DNA of 64,000 bases from Sphingobium sp. (GTDB taxonomy: Bacteria > Pseudomonadota > Alphaproteobacteria > Sphingomonadales > Sphingomonadaceae): contig JAGIAZ010000004.1 of NCBI GenBank assembly GCA_017744605.1, forward strand, positions 62,001 through 126,000. The letters are read 5' to 3'. Below are positions 29,221 to 39,086 of the stretch, piece after piece. The notes beneath the pieces were generated by a model that saw nothing but the letters and a program-made list of their open reading frames with translations, had not been told where the DNA came from and made no database searches. Position 1 is the first letter of the stretch. The number at the start of each line of letters is the position of its first letter. The position numbers and the translations under genes are program-made.

Positions 29221-30922
29221 TATCGAAGTAGCCCGAGCCGCCCGCCAGCGCGCGACGGGACAGTTTGGTGTTGAACATGCGACACGACGGTTCACCGAGG
29301 TGAAGGCACACGGCACAAGCTGCACCGGTGTCTTCGCAACCTGGATCGAGTGCGCACCGATGTTCGTCATCGACAAGCCCGTCTAGCAGCTGATCGAGAT
29401 CTGACTCGAACAGTGCCTGGAGACCCCCGAGGACGAAATCGCCCCGGGCTGCTGCGTAGACGAAGAACGAGAGCCCCATGGGCAGAACGACCTCGGAGAG
29501 CGCGTTGCGGTCAATGCCTGCGAAGACAGCTGCGCGCTTGATGAACGCATGGGAGTAGGAATGTACTAACTCAACCACCTTCTCCGTGGCGTCGTTGGGA
29601 CGATCCATGGGGGACATGGCAGATAGGATGGCTTCAGCGGCAGACCGGGTGTCGGCCTGCCGATTCAAGCCGATACCTTGGCGCACGAGCCAACCGTGAA
29701 CGGTTCGCGGATCGAGGCGGATGAGCAACGCTTCTGTCTGCGCGAGATCGCCGTAGACGATGTATTCACCGGATTTCTCGCGATAGGCCCGCAGCCGGCT
29801 CTCACCTGGGTTCGGCTTTCCACGGGTATAGCCGAACTGCCCGGTCAGGACCGGGAACCTGTCGATCAATTCGACGCGTTCGATGCCCGCTCGCGTCAAG
29901 GCGCGGCTGTATTCGATCTCATAGCGGTTCCGCAGCGCTTCCGTACTCGACTGACCCAGAAGGTCCGCGACGGTGATGCGGCTCTCGAACGTGGCCAAAG
30001 CGATCTGCTTAGCTTGCCGCTCCGCATCTGCCCGCAGCCCAGGATCGAGAGTGAGCGATTTCGGAGCAGCTGGTCCGGCGGCCGGCATCGCCGCGAGCAT
30101 GGCTTCTATCGTGGTATCGTCGAATCCGCGATCCTCCAGCAATTTCCGGATCGACGCGGGATTTTGAGCAGCCGCTGATTCCGTGAGGCGCCGCCCGACC
30201 ATTCCCTCGAGAACCCATTCAAGGGCCCGTTCCCCACCGCCGGCTTGCTCGATCCGTGCCAGTATCTCGCGACGCGGCGGATTGATCATGCTGATGCCGC
30301 GCGGCTTGAAGACCGTGCCGGACCGATGAACAGTGAACGAGAGGACACCACCTTGAGCGCAGTCGCAGGATGCTGTGAAACCGCGATGGATCACGTCATT
30401 GTTCGGCGGACATTCCGGACAGAAGAAAATCAGCTCGGCGGCCGATGCCGTGCCGGGGAAGCGGACCGCGCGCTGCCCATGTGTCGGGCATTTGCGGACA
30501 TAGGGCGTCTTTATCGCGCCGCAGGCCTCGTGATATCCCACGAATGGCAACTGTCCCCGGCGACCGGTGGCACCGCATTTGCATCCGCCCATCGCTTCAT
30601 CGTGAAGTCGCTTGCAACGCTGGCACATGTAGAGCCTGGGGAATGGCTCGCAGAAAACGCCTTCTTCCCGGTTGAGCGCGCGGACGCGGACCGGGCGTTG
30701 CGCCAACAGATCGTCGACGAACCCGCCATCCTGCGGCGGATTCGCGTCGCGCCATGGATATGCTGCTCTGACCAGTTCGTCCCGGAGGGCGCCGGTATCG
30801 ATGGCCGAGACGGATGACGGATCGATCCACTTCTTGACCTTCCAGACACCGCCGTCGGCATCGACGGTCTGCTCCGGAAGGTGCCCGAAGAGTATCTGCG
30901 AGCCGCTGCGATATTCCCTCAT
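29201..30922 (-). CDS. drmB-like: DUF1998 protein, DISARM DrmB-like
   Basis: Cys clusters (CQRCKRLHD..CKCG, CPTHG, CPECPP); HSYSHAFIKRAAVFAGIDRNALSEVVLPMG; CALDPGCEDTGAACAVCLHLGEPSCRMFN. Confidence 0.82.
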   Translation of the reverse strand: MREYRSGSQILFGHLPEQTVDADGGVWKVKKWIDPSSVSAIDTGALRDELVRAAYPWRDANPPQDGGFVDDLLAQRPVRVRALNREEGVFCEPFPRLYMCQRCKRLHDEAMGGCKCGATGRRGQLPFVGYHEACGAIKTPYVRKCPTHGQRAVRFPGTASAAELIFFCPECPPNNDVIHRGFTASCDCAQGGVLSFTVHRSGTVFKPRGISMINPPRREILARIEQAGGGERALEWVLEGMVGRRLTESAAAQNPASIRKLLEDRGFDDTTIEAMLAAMPAAGPAAPKSLTLDPGLRADAERQAKQIALATFESRITVADLLGQSSTEALRNRYEIEYSRALTRAGIERVELIDRFPVLTGQFGYTRGKPNPGESRLRAYREKSGEYIVYGDLAQTEALLIRLDPRTVHGWLVRQGIGLNRQADTRSAAEAILSAMSPMDRPNDATEKVVELVHSYSHAFIKRAAVFAGIDRNALSEVVLPMGLSFFVYAAARGDFVLGGLQALFESDLDQLLDGLVDDEHRCALDPGCEDTGAACAVCLHLGEPSCRMFNTKLSRRALAGGSGYFDITSSPS

Positions 30923-33900
30923 AGGGTGCTGTTCCCCTTGAGAGGTGCTTGTTCCTCGACATCGCGAAGGGACGTCATCGGTGAACCTGTAGGTGAGGCG
31001 TCCGAGGGAAACCTGGCGTCCGCCGGGGGCTCTCGGAGGTTGCGCGCGAAGCCCTCGAACCAGGTGTGGAGCTGGACTCGCATGAATTCATCGTCATCGT
31101 TGATGCCGATATCCGAAGCTATCGAGCGTTCGTCGTCCGACAACGCATCCGGATGAGTCTGGGCGAACCGGTTCAGGTCGCGGATCGTGGTGATCCGTCC
31201 GCCTGATGCCGGCTCGTGGATCATGTTGATCCGCGCGAGCTCGAGGCCGGAGATGGTACGTTCCAGCACACGTCTGCTTTTTCGGGTGATCGGGATCGGC
31301 TCGACGAAACGATCGCCATGCGAAACGAACTCGGGGAAAGCGCGGTAGACGCTGGCGTCCCGTTCACGGGTCATCTTCGGTATGACGATGACGAGGGCCG
31401 GCCATTTACGGCCGACACGCGCAGTGGCTTGGATGAATTCGGCCACACCCAAGGGAAGCGCCAACATCACCATGATGTTGAGCCTGTCGATGTCGACGCC
31501 ATGCGACATCATGGATGACGCCGCGATGAGGTGGAGACGATCCTCATAGCGTCCTTCCGGCGTCTCCAGTCGGTCGAGCGTCCGCTTGACCTCTTCGAAA
31601 TTGACGCGGCCGGTCAGCGTCGCGACATTCGGTGGCGGATCAAGCTCGGCGTACTGCGTCTCAGACGACCGCACGACCGCGTCTATGTCTTGGAGCGTGT
31701 TGCCGTAGACGACGTTCGTTCCGTAGAGGTCCTGCAGAAAGGGAGCGTAGCGGACGTCGATGTCGAGCTCGGCACAAAGCGTTTCCGCGGTCGCGCTCCC
31801 GAGCCGCTGCACTGCCCGCTGGAGTGTTACGATCAGCCGATCGACGACGAACTCGACGGTCAGCCGTCGCGGGGCCAGCGCAACATAGCGCCGCATCAAT
31901 TGTCCGGAATCCGAAGCCCAGAAACCCTGACCGTCCACCGGAGGAGGTTGAGGGAAGACGCGGGCGGTACGACGATAGAGCACGTCTGCCTGCTTCTCGT
32001 AACCGGAGAGCGTCGCCGACGAGGCGAGAATCTTGGGTCGCTTGCCGGTCAAGCTCTCTTGGATGCCGTCAAGAGCACATTCATAATGTGCATCGACTGC
32101 GCCGAGGCTGTCCCGCAACAAGTGGAGCTCGTCCTGGAGACGGAAGCTGGCTGGGTAGTGATGATCCGCCATGGGAAGTGGCCCCGGTGGACCACCCGGA
32201 CAATCGGGAACAAAGCAACCGTTCGGGAAAGAGCTGCGCGTTGCATAGGTGTACCCGTGTCCATCGATACGGCATTTTCCCGCGGGGCTTGCCAGCAGAC
32301 CCCGCATGCCGGTCTGACGCGATATGTTCGCTGCCTTGTCCAGTGTCCCGATGACGATGGTCGGAAGGAACCTCCAGATTTCGTCATCTATGACGTGGAT
32401 CGGGAGCGGCTCTCCGGCGATAGGGCAAGCGTCATTCGAGCAGCGGTGATCAAGCCTCCACAGGACCCGATCGAACTCGGTGCCGACCGTGCGCTGGCGG
32501 CAGAAGGGGCACCGATCGAGAAGCAGGTACGGATTGGTCTTATCGTCCAGCGCATCCGCGTCGACCCCGCGATGGGCCGCGTCCTTCAGGATACGATTCG
32601 GCGTCGCGGCGCCACCAACGAGGAATCCGAGCGAGAATGGGTCACCGCCGATCGCGGCTTCCCGGCGGACCAGTTCCGCTGCCGCCAAGGCGTTTGCGAA
32701 GCGTTGGGTCTGTTGGAGCGACAGCAGGCGTAGCGGAAATCTCGACCAGGCAGTGACCCCGGAGATTTTCCCCTTCATCCGATCAAGGAAGGCTGCGGTG
32801 AGCAGCAGGCCGAGATAGGTCTCGGTCTTGCCGCCGCCGGTGGCAAACCAAACGATATCGACGATGCCGCTCTCACTAGTCGGGTCGGTGAGGCAATTCA
32901 GATTGGCCAGTAGGAACGCCAACTGAAAGGGGCGCCATTCTGCATACTTGCCAGCAGCCGAAATTCGCATGGCGCCGTTCATGAGCTTGAATGCTTCACG
33001 CAGCTCACGGTTCTGCGAAAGGAGATCGACACCGTTCCGAACCCGTTGCAGCTCCGCTCGGAACTGCGCTTGCGCTTCCTGGGCCTCGTCTCCCATGTTC
33101 TCCGACCACCCCTCCGTTTCGGAGCGGTTCCGCAATGTCGTATCCGACCAGACGTCGGTCGACCACGCTTCGAATGCGCTCAGCAGTTCCCGGGCTGTCG
33201 GAAGGGGATCGGCGGCGAGGGCTGCGAAGCTCACATCCGGCTTTGGAAGCTGGGAGGCCCAAAACGCAGGCCGCTCCTTGGAATAACCCGGGCCGTCGCT
33301 CGTTCTGATCTCCGGCCCATCCATCGAGAACCCGCAGTTGATGCCGTAAGCGTCGACGCGCCGATCGTAGCGGAAGCTGTCGGGTAGGCTCTCGAGGGCG
33401 AATGGAAGGCGGGCCAACCCGCGCACCGTAAGGCTGGCCTCGAAGAAACGCCCATCGGCAAAGTCCGTGACCTCTTGGCTCGTGTTAACGAATGTGATCT
33501 CGAAGGCCCGCGAAGCCGGATTTCTACCGGTGATCCTAACCCTGACTTCACCGCTCAGGCCGGGCGAACCCGCAGCCTGCAGTGCATCAGAGATTTCCTT
33601 TGCGCCAAAAATCTGGTCCCCGGCGATGTCCCGGACCGCGACGCCTACGGTGACCTCGACCGGCTCGCTCTTCTCCCACGCCCACCGCAGACCGGTGCCT
33701 TCTTCTGCCCGCCGTCGGCTCCACAAGTTGCAGCGAACGTCGACTTCGAACGCCGGCGGATATTCTTCTGTCGGACGAAGACGTAGCCCGATGGCGCACG
33801 GTTCGAGGCGATCCTGCCGCTCATCCGGCCGCGTGACGAAGTCCTTGGGTCCGAGACGGCCAAGCCAGAAGCGGCCGGTTGGATCGGTCTGGGAGAATGT

Positions 33901-34017
33901 CTCCTCGTCGCCGCGGGCTTCTATGACGACACGGGTCTCCAGCCGCGTGACAAAACGCTGGGCGGCTTCGTACCGTTCAGCGTCCCCGTCTGGGCCGTCG
34001 ATCCAAGGCAGTGTCAT
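30919..34017 (-). CDS. drmA-like: DISARM DrmA-like SF2 helicase
   Basis: WFATGGGKTETYLGLLL (motif I), FRLQDELHLLRDSLG (motif II), ILASSATLSGYEKQADVLYRR (motif III), MMSHGVDIDRLNIMVMLALPLGVAEFIQATARVGR (motifs V/VI). Confidence 0.85.
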   Translation of the reverse strand: MTLPWIDGPDGDAERYEAAQRFVTRLETRVVIEARGDEETFSQTDPTGRFWLGRLGPKDFVTRPDERQDRLEPCAIGLRLRPTEEYPPAFEVDVRCNLWSRRRAEEGTGLRWAWEKSEPVEVTVGVAVRDIAGDQIFGAKEISDALQAAGSPGLSGEVRVRITGRNPASRAFEITFVNTSQEVTDFADGRFFEASLTVRGLARLPFALESLPDSFRYDRRVDAYGINCGFSMDGPEIRTSDGPGYSKERPAFWASQLPKPDVSFAALAADPLPTARELLSAFEAWSTDVWSDTTLRNRSETEGWSENMGDEAQEAQAQFRAELQRVRNGVDLLSQNRELREAFKLMNGAMRISAAGKYAEWRPFQLAFLLANLNCLTDPTSESGIVDIVWFATGGGKTETYLGLLLTAAFLDRMKGKISGVTAWSRFPLRLLSLQQTQRFANALAAAELVRREAAIGGDPFSLGFLVGGAATPNRILKDAAHRGVDADALDDKTNPYLLLDRCPFCRQRTVGTEFDRVLWRLDHRCSNDACPIAGEPLPIHVIDDEIWRFLPTIVIGTLDKAANISRQTGMRGLLASPAGKCRIDGHGYTYATRSSFPNGCFVPDCPGGPPGPLPMADHHYPASFRLQDELHLLRDSLGAVDAHYECALDGIQESLTGKRPKILASSATLSGYEKQADVLYRRTARVFPQPPPVDGQGFWASDSGQLMRRYVALAPRRLTVEFVVDRLIVTLQRAVQRLGSATAETLCAELDIDVRYAPFLQDLYGTNVVYGNTLQDIDAVVRSSETQYAELDPPPNVATLTGRVNFEEVKRTLDRLETPEGRYEDRLHLIAASSMMSHGVDIDRLNIMVMLALPLGVAEFIQATARVGRKWPALVIVIPKMTRERDASVYRAFPEFVSHGDRFVEPIPITRKSRRVLERTISGLELARINMIHEPASGGRITTIRDLNRFAQTHPDALSDDERSIASDIGINDDDEFMRVQLHTWFEGFARNLREPPADARFPSDASPTGSPMTSLRDVEEQAPLKGNSTL

Positions 34018-34056
34018 CTTGATCCCCTGTCGGTCAGTCGATGGCCGAGTAACCGA

Positions 34057-34479
34057 CTATGGTTTAGTGATGCGGAGCGGTCCAAGGAAATCGCAAAGCC
34101 GTCTCTCGAGAGCCTCAGAATCCTTGAGTTCGCATTCCCAGACGACCAGCACCTGCCATCCTTGGGCGCGAGCGGCCGCCTCGAGCCTCGCGTCACGCTC
34201 CCTTGCGAATTTGGCCTGCCAGAACTCCTGCCGCGTCGTCGGTATCCTGAAGGCTGGACAATCCTGATGGGCGTGCCAGAAACAACCATGGACTTGCACG
34301 ATCTTCCGGCGCCGGGGGAAGGCGACATCGGGTCGCCCCGGAACACCTTTCAACTGGACCGTGAAGCGGTAGCCAATGGCATGCAGCAGCCTCCGCACGA
34401 TCAACTCAGGTTTGGTGTCCGATCTCCGGATTTGTGACATCACGGCGCTGCGCTGTTCAGGCGTTAGAGTATCGACCAT
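34057..34479 (-). CDS. vsr: very short patch repair (Vsr) endonuclease
   Basis: MVDTLTPEQRSAVMSQIRRSDTKPELIVRRLLHAIGYRF...VQVHGCFWHAHQDCPAFRIPTTRQEFWQAKF. Confidence 0.95.
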   Translation of the reverse strand: MVDTLTPEQRSAVMSQIRRSDTKPELIVRRLLHAIGYRFTVQLKGVPGRPDVAFPRRRKIVQVHGCFWHAHQDCPAFRIPTTRQEFWQAKFARERDARLEAAARAQGWQVLVVWECELKDSEALERRLCDFLGPLRITKP

Positions 34480-34517
34480 CCCTCACATATGGGAGCGGTT
34501 GTTCTGGAACATACGAC

Positions 34518-36182
34518 TCAACCTGCCGCACGGAACTCCTGTTCGAGACTGCGCTGGGCATGTGCTCGGAGCAGTGGGTTGACCGTGGACCCGACAAGCA
34601 AACCAGCAAGAATTGTCTCAGCGTTCCTTGAGAGTTTGCCGAGCCCGGGCAACGATGAAGCCGCCGCTCCGTGCTGATACCGGATGATCGATTCGATAAT
34701 CTTGGGCGCTTCTTCGGCATGAGCTTCGATCGCGGTCATTAACGACGATCCGAAATCGTCCAGCATGTCCAGCAACATGAAAGGCCGGATTCCGCCTGGC
34801 CCTTGATGCGTCCAGACGGTTTGCATGTTCGCGATATCCGCGTCCTCGACGAAACGGCTGAGCTGCTCGAGGACCGGATTGACCGCCTTCTGCAGGGCGG
34901 AACTGACCTCGAGACTGAGGCGCCCCCGGATGCCTTCATCCAACACGATCGAGTGGATCGCCTTAGACGTGCCGAAATAGAAGGACACTCGCCAGTCCAC
35001 CACCGCTCCCGAGCAATCATTATCAAGCTCGAACCGAACGCCGCTCTTCAACTGCAAGCTGGGTATCGCGAACTTGAACGTCCGGTTGGCGGGATAACGC
35101 GCGCCAGCCCGGTCCGGGGGAGTCTCGGCAGGTATCGGTTTTGGACGCTTGAGTTCTCGAGAAGCCTCGCGAAGGGACGGGCTTGCCTCTGCTCCACATC
35201 CCTGCAACACCCTGCCCATCAGGAATGAGAAGGCCGGTGGCACGGCGTTCCCGATCATCCGCAGCTTCTGACCGTAGTTCGCGCCGTAGAACTGGAACGT
35301 GATAGGAAAGCCTTGCAGGCAAGCCCTCTCGCGCAACGTGAGGCGCCGGTACGCCTGATCCTGCTCGGGGGCGGCGATCACGATGCTTTCGCGCGACACG
35401 CGGGTGCACGTTGCGGTGATCGTCCGGACCGTCCTATCCATAGGATCAGGAAAGGGCATGGCATTGTAGACCGTGTGGGTCATCTTGTTGGCCCGGTTGA
35501 TCCTCACTTCCTCGGAGCTCAACAAATCCTCTTCGACATGGTCGATCAGATCGGCGCGTTCGAGTTGAAGACCGTAGATCGGGTCGATAATCTGCTCTGC
35601 GCCAAGCGCCTTGACGACGTCGCCCAGAGTCGGGGCATCGCTTCCGGGTTTGAAGGACTCCAGCAAGCCGATATCGAAATTACCAGCGATGCACCGTCGT
35701 CGACGCTGCGGGATTCCATACTCCGCCATGTCCACCACGTGGGTGACACAGCCGAGATGCGCGAAGTCAGCTAGCGCACCGCCCAGCTTCATCTCCTTCT
35801 CTATGATCTTCGCGACGCGGGGCACGTTCTCCATGGCCCACATCCGCGGCTTGAGGTGGTCGACGATCGACAGGAAACGGATGATATCCTTCAAGCCGTC
35901 GGCGAGATCCCCGCCACCGCCTCGGTTGCTGAATGAGAACTGAGTACAGGGAGGACTTCCGACCACGATATCGATGTCTGTGGGAAGATCCTCGAGCGCT
36001 AGGCGCCGGATGTCGACGGTCTGCGCTTGGTGGGCGTTGTTCTTGAAGTTCGTCTCGTTGGCTGGCCCCCAGATTTCATAGGAGGCAACCACGTCGACTC
36101 CGGCCAAGCGAAGACCGAGCGACCATCCGCCGACGCCGGAATAAAGATCGATCGCCCTTGGTTTATTCTGATGCTTCGGCAC
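34518..36182 (-). CDS. DNA (cytosine-5) methyltransferase, DISARM class 2 DrmMII candidate, with ~200-aa C-terminal extension
   Basis: AIDLYSGVGGWSLGL, GSPPCTQFSFSNRGG, AMENVPRV, YGIPQRRRRCIAG, GNAVPP; GTG start at 36182 or ATG at 36257. Confidence 0.9.
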   Translation of the reverse strand: MPKHQNKPRAIDLYSGVGGWSLGLRLAGVDVVASYEIWGPANETNFKNNAHQAQTVDIRRLALEDLPTDIDIVVGSPPCTQFSFSNRGGGGDLADGLKDIIRFLSIVDHLKPRMWAMENVPRVAKIIEKEMKLGGALADFAHLGCVTHVVDMAEYGIPQRRRRCIAGNFDIGLLESFKPGSDAPTLGDVVKALGAEQIIDPIYGLQLERADLIDHVEEDLLSSEEVRINRANKMTHTVYNAMPFPDPMDRTVRTITATCTRVSRESIVIAAPEQDQAYRRLTLRERACLQGFPITFQFYGANYGQKLRMIGNAVPPAFSFLMGRVLQGCGAEASPSLREASRELKRPKPIPAETPPDRAGARYPANRTFKFAIPSLQLKSGVRFELDNDCSGAVVDWRVSFYFGTSKAIHSIVLDEGIRGRLSLEVSSALQKAVNPVLEQLSRFVEDADIANMQTVWTHQGPGGIRPFMLLDMLDDFGSSLMTAIEAHAEEAPKIIESIIRYQHGAAASSLPGLGKLSRNAETILAGLLVGSTVNPLLRAHAQRSLEQEFRAAG

Positions 36183-36275
36183 GCTACCACCCCGTTTGCT
36201 TGTGCGTGCTCCTCCTTGAATAGATCCTTTGCCGGTTTGGCAAGATCCTTTCGGCATCTGGGCTAAAAAACGCCC

Positions 36276-38240
36276 CTAGCTGATGACAGGTCCTCCCCGG
36301 TCGCGTCCGAACCGCCAGTTCACGCCATCCGATCGCATCAACCCGCCAACCTGATTTCCCAATTGTTTTTCCAGCACCGGCCGCCACGGCACGAGCGTGA
36401 ATTCCTTTGACTGCTCGACGAGCGCGAACCGGCCGCTCAAAAGGTCGATGCGGCGCGTCAGCCGCCCATCCACGACGCGCCCCACCTGAGCCTCGACGAA
36501 TGGCTTGCCCATTTCCTCGGCGAGACGCTCTCCCGCCCCGAGCAATTCCCGGCGCTGCAACAGCATGATGGCGTTGCTCCGCAGACGCACCTGTCCCCCG
36601 TCCGCGTCGGCCAGTTGCTGCTCGACCAGCCACTGTCGGCGAGAATCCAGCGCCGAGCGGACCTCGCTTCCGAAGCCGGCGTCCCGGACCGGAAGCGGCG
36701 TACTCGCGCTCAGCTCCCGATCGAGCCAGGTCGCTGCGTCGGCGGTTTCGAGGCGCGCAATCGGTAGGGCCGACACCGTCTCGATCTCGACCGGGCGATC
36801 ATGCAGCCCGCGCGCCTCGTAGGCGGCCGCCCGGTCGAGATGGTCCGTCGCTATGAACCAAGTCCCGTCGGCATTGCGCTCGACGCCAGCGCCCACACGC
36901 CGCATCGCCTCCAGGCGGCGAACATGGGCTTCCGCGAAACCCTGGGTGGCGCTGGCATCGTGGCGAAGGTGCCCGTCTACCGAATAGAGCCCGCCATTGG
37001 CCTGCGCGACCTCAGCGACCATTCGATCGACATCGCGCACGCCGACGTTCCGGGCCGCGACGCGGACGATCGATCCCTCGGGCGTGGCTTCGCTTTGATC
37101 ACCGCGACCAACGTCAAGATAATGAACGCGCCCATCGACGCCGTCGACAATCAGGTAATGGCGGTCGCGATGCTCGTCCGAGAAGCCGCGATGAATGACC
37201 CGCCCGACGATCGGCTGATCGAGCTGGGCATGAATGCGCTGGTCGATGCCGGCCCGATCGAGCTTCCGCGCGGTCAGTTCGCGCTGCATGGTGCGGATGA
37301 TGTCGCCGCGTTCGCCCATCCGGCGAAGCGTGTCGTCGATGCCATCGGCGAGGCGCCAACGCCCGCGGCCAAGATCTTCGGCCAGTCCCATTGTACCGAG
37401 CCTGCGTAGCCGACCGGCCGCGACCGACTGCTGGAAGGGGTCATTGCTCGCCGCGGTCACTGTCCGTTCCTCGTCCATCCGCCGGAGCAAACGGCGGTCG
37501 ATCGCGGTCAGTCGCTCCTGCTCGACATCGTGACGCAACCGCGCTTCGATCTCGCGGTCGGTGCGCGGCCCCAGGTCCAGCGTCGCCAGCTCGGCGGCAC
37601 GTTCGCGAAAACCGTATGCGATATATTCGCGGGCGATGATCAGATTCTCGCCGCGGTCGTCGACGCCGCGCAGCATGATGTGGGTGTGCGGCTGGTCGGT
37701 GTTGAAATGGTCGACCGCGACCCAGTCCAGCCGGGTCCCGAGGTCATGCTCGGCCTGGGCCATCAGTCGCCGCACATAGGGCTTGAGATCGGGATATTCG
37801 GCACCGTCCTCGGCCGATACGATGAAGCGGAACTGGTGCCGGTCGCCGTCGCAACGTTCAAGGAAGGCCTTGCCGTCAGCCCGATCGACGTCCGGCCCAT
37901 AGAGCTCGCCGGGGGCGCCCTCGCGCGTGACGCCATCGCGCTGGATGTAGCGCAGGTGCGCGCGGGCGCCGGGCAGCCCTTTCGCGCCCAGCCTGACGAG
38001 CCGGGTCTTCACGATCGCCCGGCGGGCGCGCATGCCGGCAAATCGGTCGCGGCTGGATAGCAGCCGGCCGATGCTGGCGCCGCGGCCGATCCGGCTGCCA
38101 TCGAACCGGCGACCGACCACTCCGGTCCTCGCCCCGGCGAGACGCGCCGCGACGACGATGCGGCTGCCATAGCGCAGCACCTTCTTCCCGTCCTTGCCCC
38201 TGGTACGGCTGAACTTCGGAGTGAGGTCGTCGTCATCCAT
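36276..38240 (-). CDS. relaxase/mobilisation nuclease with DUF3363 domain
   Basis: HQFRFIVSAEDGAEYPDLKPYVRRLMAQAEHDLGTRLDWVAVDHFNTDQPHTHIMLRGVDDRGENLIIAREYI (HxHxH-type relaxase motif). Confidence 0.93.
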   Translation of the reverse strand: MDDDDLTPKFSRTRGKDGKKVLRYGSRIVVAARLAGARTGVVGRRFDGSRIGRGASIGRLLSSRDRFAGMRARRAIVKTRLVRLGAKGLPGARAHLRYIQRDGVTREGAPGELYGPDVDRADGKAFLERCDGDRHQFRFIVSAEDGAEYPDLKPYVRRLMAQAEHDLGTRLDWVAVDHFNTDQPHTHIMLRGVDDRGENLIIAREYIAYGFRERAAELATLDLGPRTDREIEARLRHDVEQERLTAIDRRLLRRMDEERTVTAASNDPFQQSVAAGRLRRLGTMGLAEDLGRGRWRLADGIDDTLRRMGERGDIIRTMQRELTARKLDRAGIDQRIHAQLDQPIVGRVIHRGFSDEHRDRHYLIVDGVDGRVHYLDVGRGDQSEATPEGSIVRVAARNVGVRDVDRMVAEVAQANGGLYSVDGHLRHDASATQGFAEAHVRRLEAMRRVGAGVERNADGTWFIATDHLDRAAAYEARGLHDRPVEIETVSALPIARLETADAATWLDRELSASTPLPVRDAGFGSEVRSALDSRRQWLVEQQLADADGGQVRLRSNAIMLLQRRELLGAGERLAEEMGKPFVEAQVGRVVDGRLTRRIDLLSGRFALVEQSKEFTLVPWRPVLEKQLGNQVGGLMRSDGVNWRFGRDRGGPVIS

Positions 38241-38482
38241 GGCGAGTCTCGCGATTTCGGAAGAAAAGTGCCGGTTTTGGGAAGTTCTTTTCCGGGGAGT
38301 CTCGCACGGCCGATTGGCTACCTCTCGAAAAAACGATGTGCAGACAATTACTTGAGCAGGGTCGCGAGACACTGCCTTTATCTTGTTTTCCCTTTCTCCC
38401 TTCCTCCTGACCTTCCCGGCTCAAAAAAGGGGGAGAAACAGCGCCGGACCGACGCCGCCTCTCCCCGCCCATCGACCCGCGA

Positions 38483-38854
38483 TTAGTGCGCATCGACCAT
38501 CGCTTCGTGGGCAGACTTCCGCGTCCGGCAGAAGCGTTTGCCCATCGTGCCGTGCGCCATTCCGTCGCCATTTACGAGCATCACACTCGCGAACCAGCGA
38601 CCATCCAGCCGCCCGCAGATCGCTATCCGATCCAGTTCCAGGTCGTCGTCCTCGATGCTCTCGTAGAACCCGAGCCAGCGCTCCTCGATCCGCGCATCCC
38701 AGAGAAAATCTGTCTCTTCGGCTTCGAGGAAACGATGCGCCAATGCCTCTCCGGCACCGCGCCCGAACTCCAGTTCCAGACCCGCCATCAGCGTCGCCAT
38801 CACGCGATCCACGACCTTGACCGACGCCGTTCCGATGCTCTGATACATGCCCAT
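38483..38854 (-). CDS. hypothetical protein
   Basis: MGMYQSIGTASVKVVDRVMATLMAGLELEFGRGAGEALAHRFLEAEE; ORF intact, start inferred. Confidence 0.6.
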   Translation of the reverse strand: MGMYQSIGTASVKVVDRVMATLMAGLELEFGRGAGEALAHRFLEAEETDFLWDARIEERWLGFYESIEDDDLELDRIAICGRLDGRWFASVMLVNGDGMAHGTMGKRFCRTRKSAHEAMVDAH

Positions 38855-38902
38855 GATGATCTCCAAGCTTATCGTTCTCACCATCGAGAACGACGTTTGA
38901 GG

Positions 38903-39032
38903 GACGGGTGGCGGAGCGGCTGTCAGGGCCGCGGAGCGAAGCGCAGCGCCGCGAAGCGGACGTGGGGGGAACCGATTTGCGCAGCAAATTGGGGGGCACC
39001 CGCGGGCCTTGATAGCCGTTCCGCCACCCGTC
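38903..39032. repeat. structured intergenic inverted repeat (23-bp arms, 21/23 complementary)
   Basis: GACGGGTGGCGGAGCGGCTGTCA (38903-38925) versus TGATAGCCGTTCCGCCACCCGTC (39010-39032), plus an internal ATTTGC-GCA-GCAAAT hairpin. Confidence 0.6.
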
Positions 39033-39086
39033 ATGCTGGGTCTATCGAGACGAGCCTCCAACCTCTCGGGGGACCGCAACCTCACC

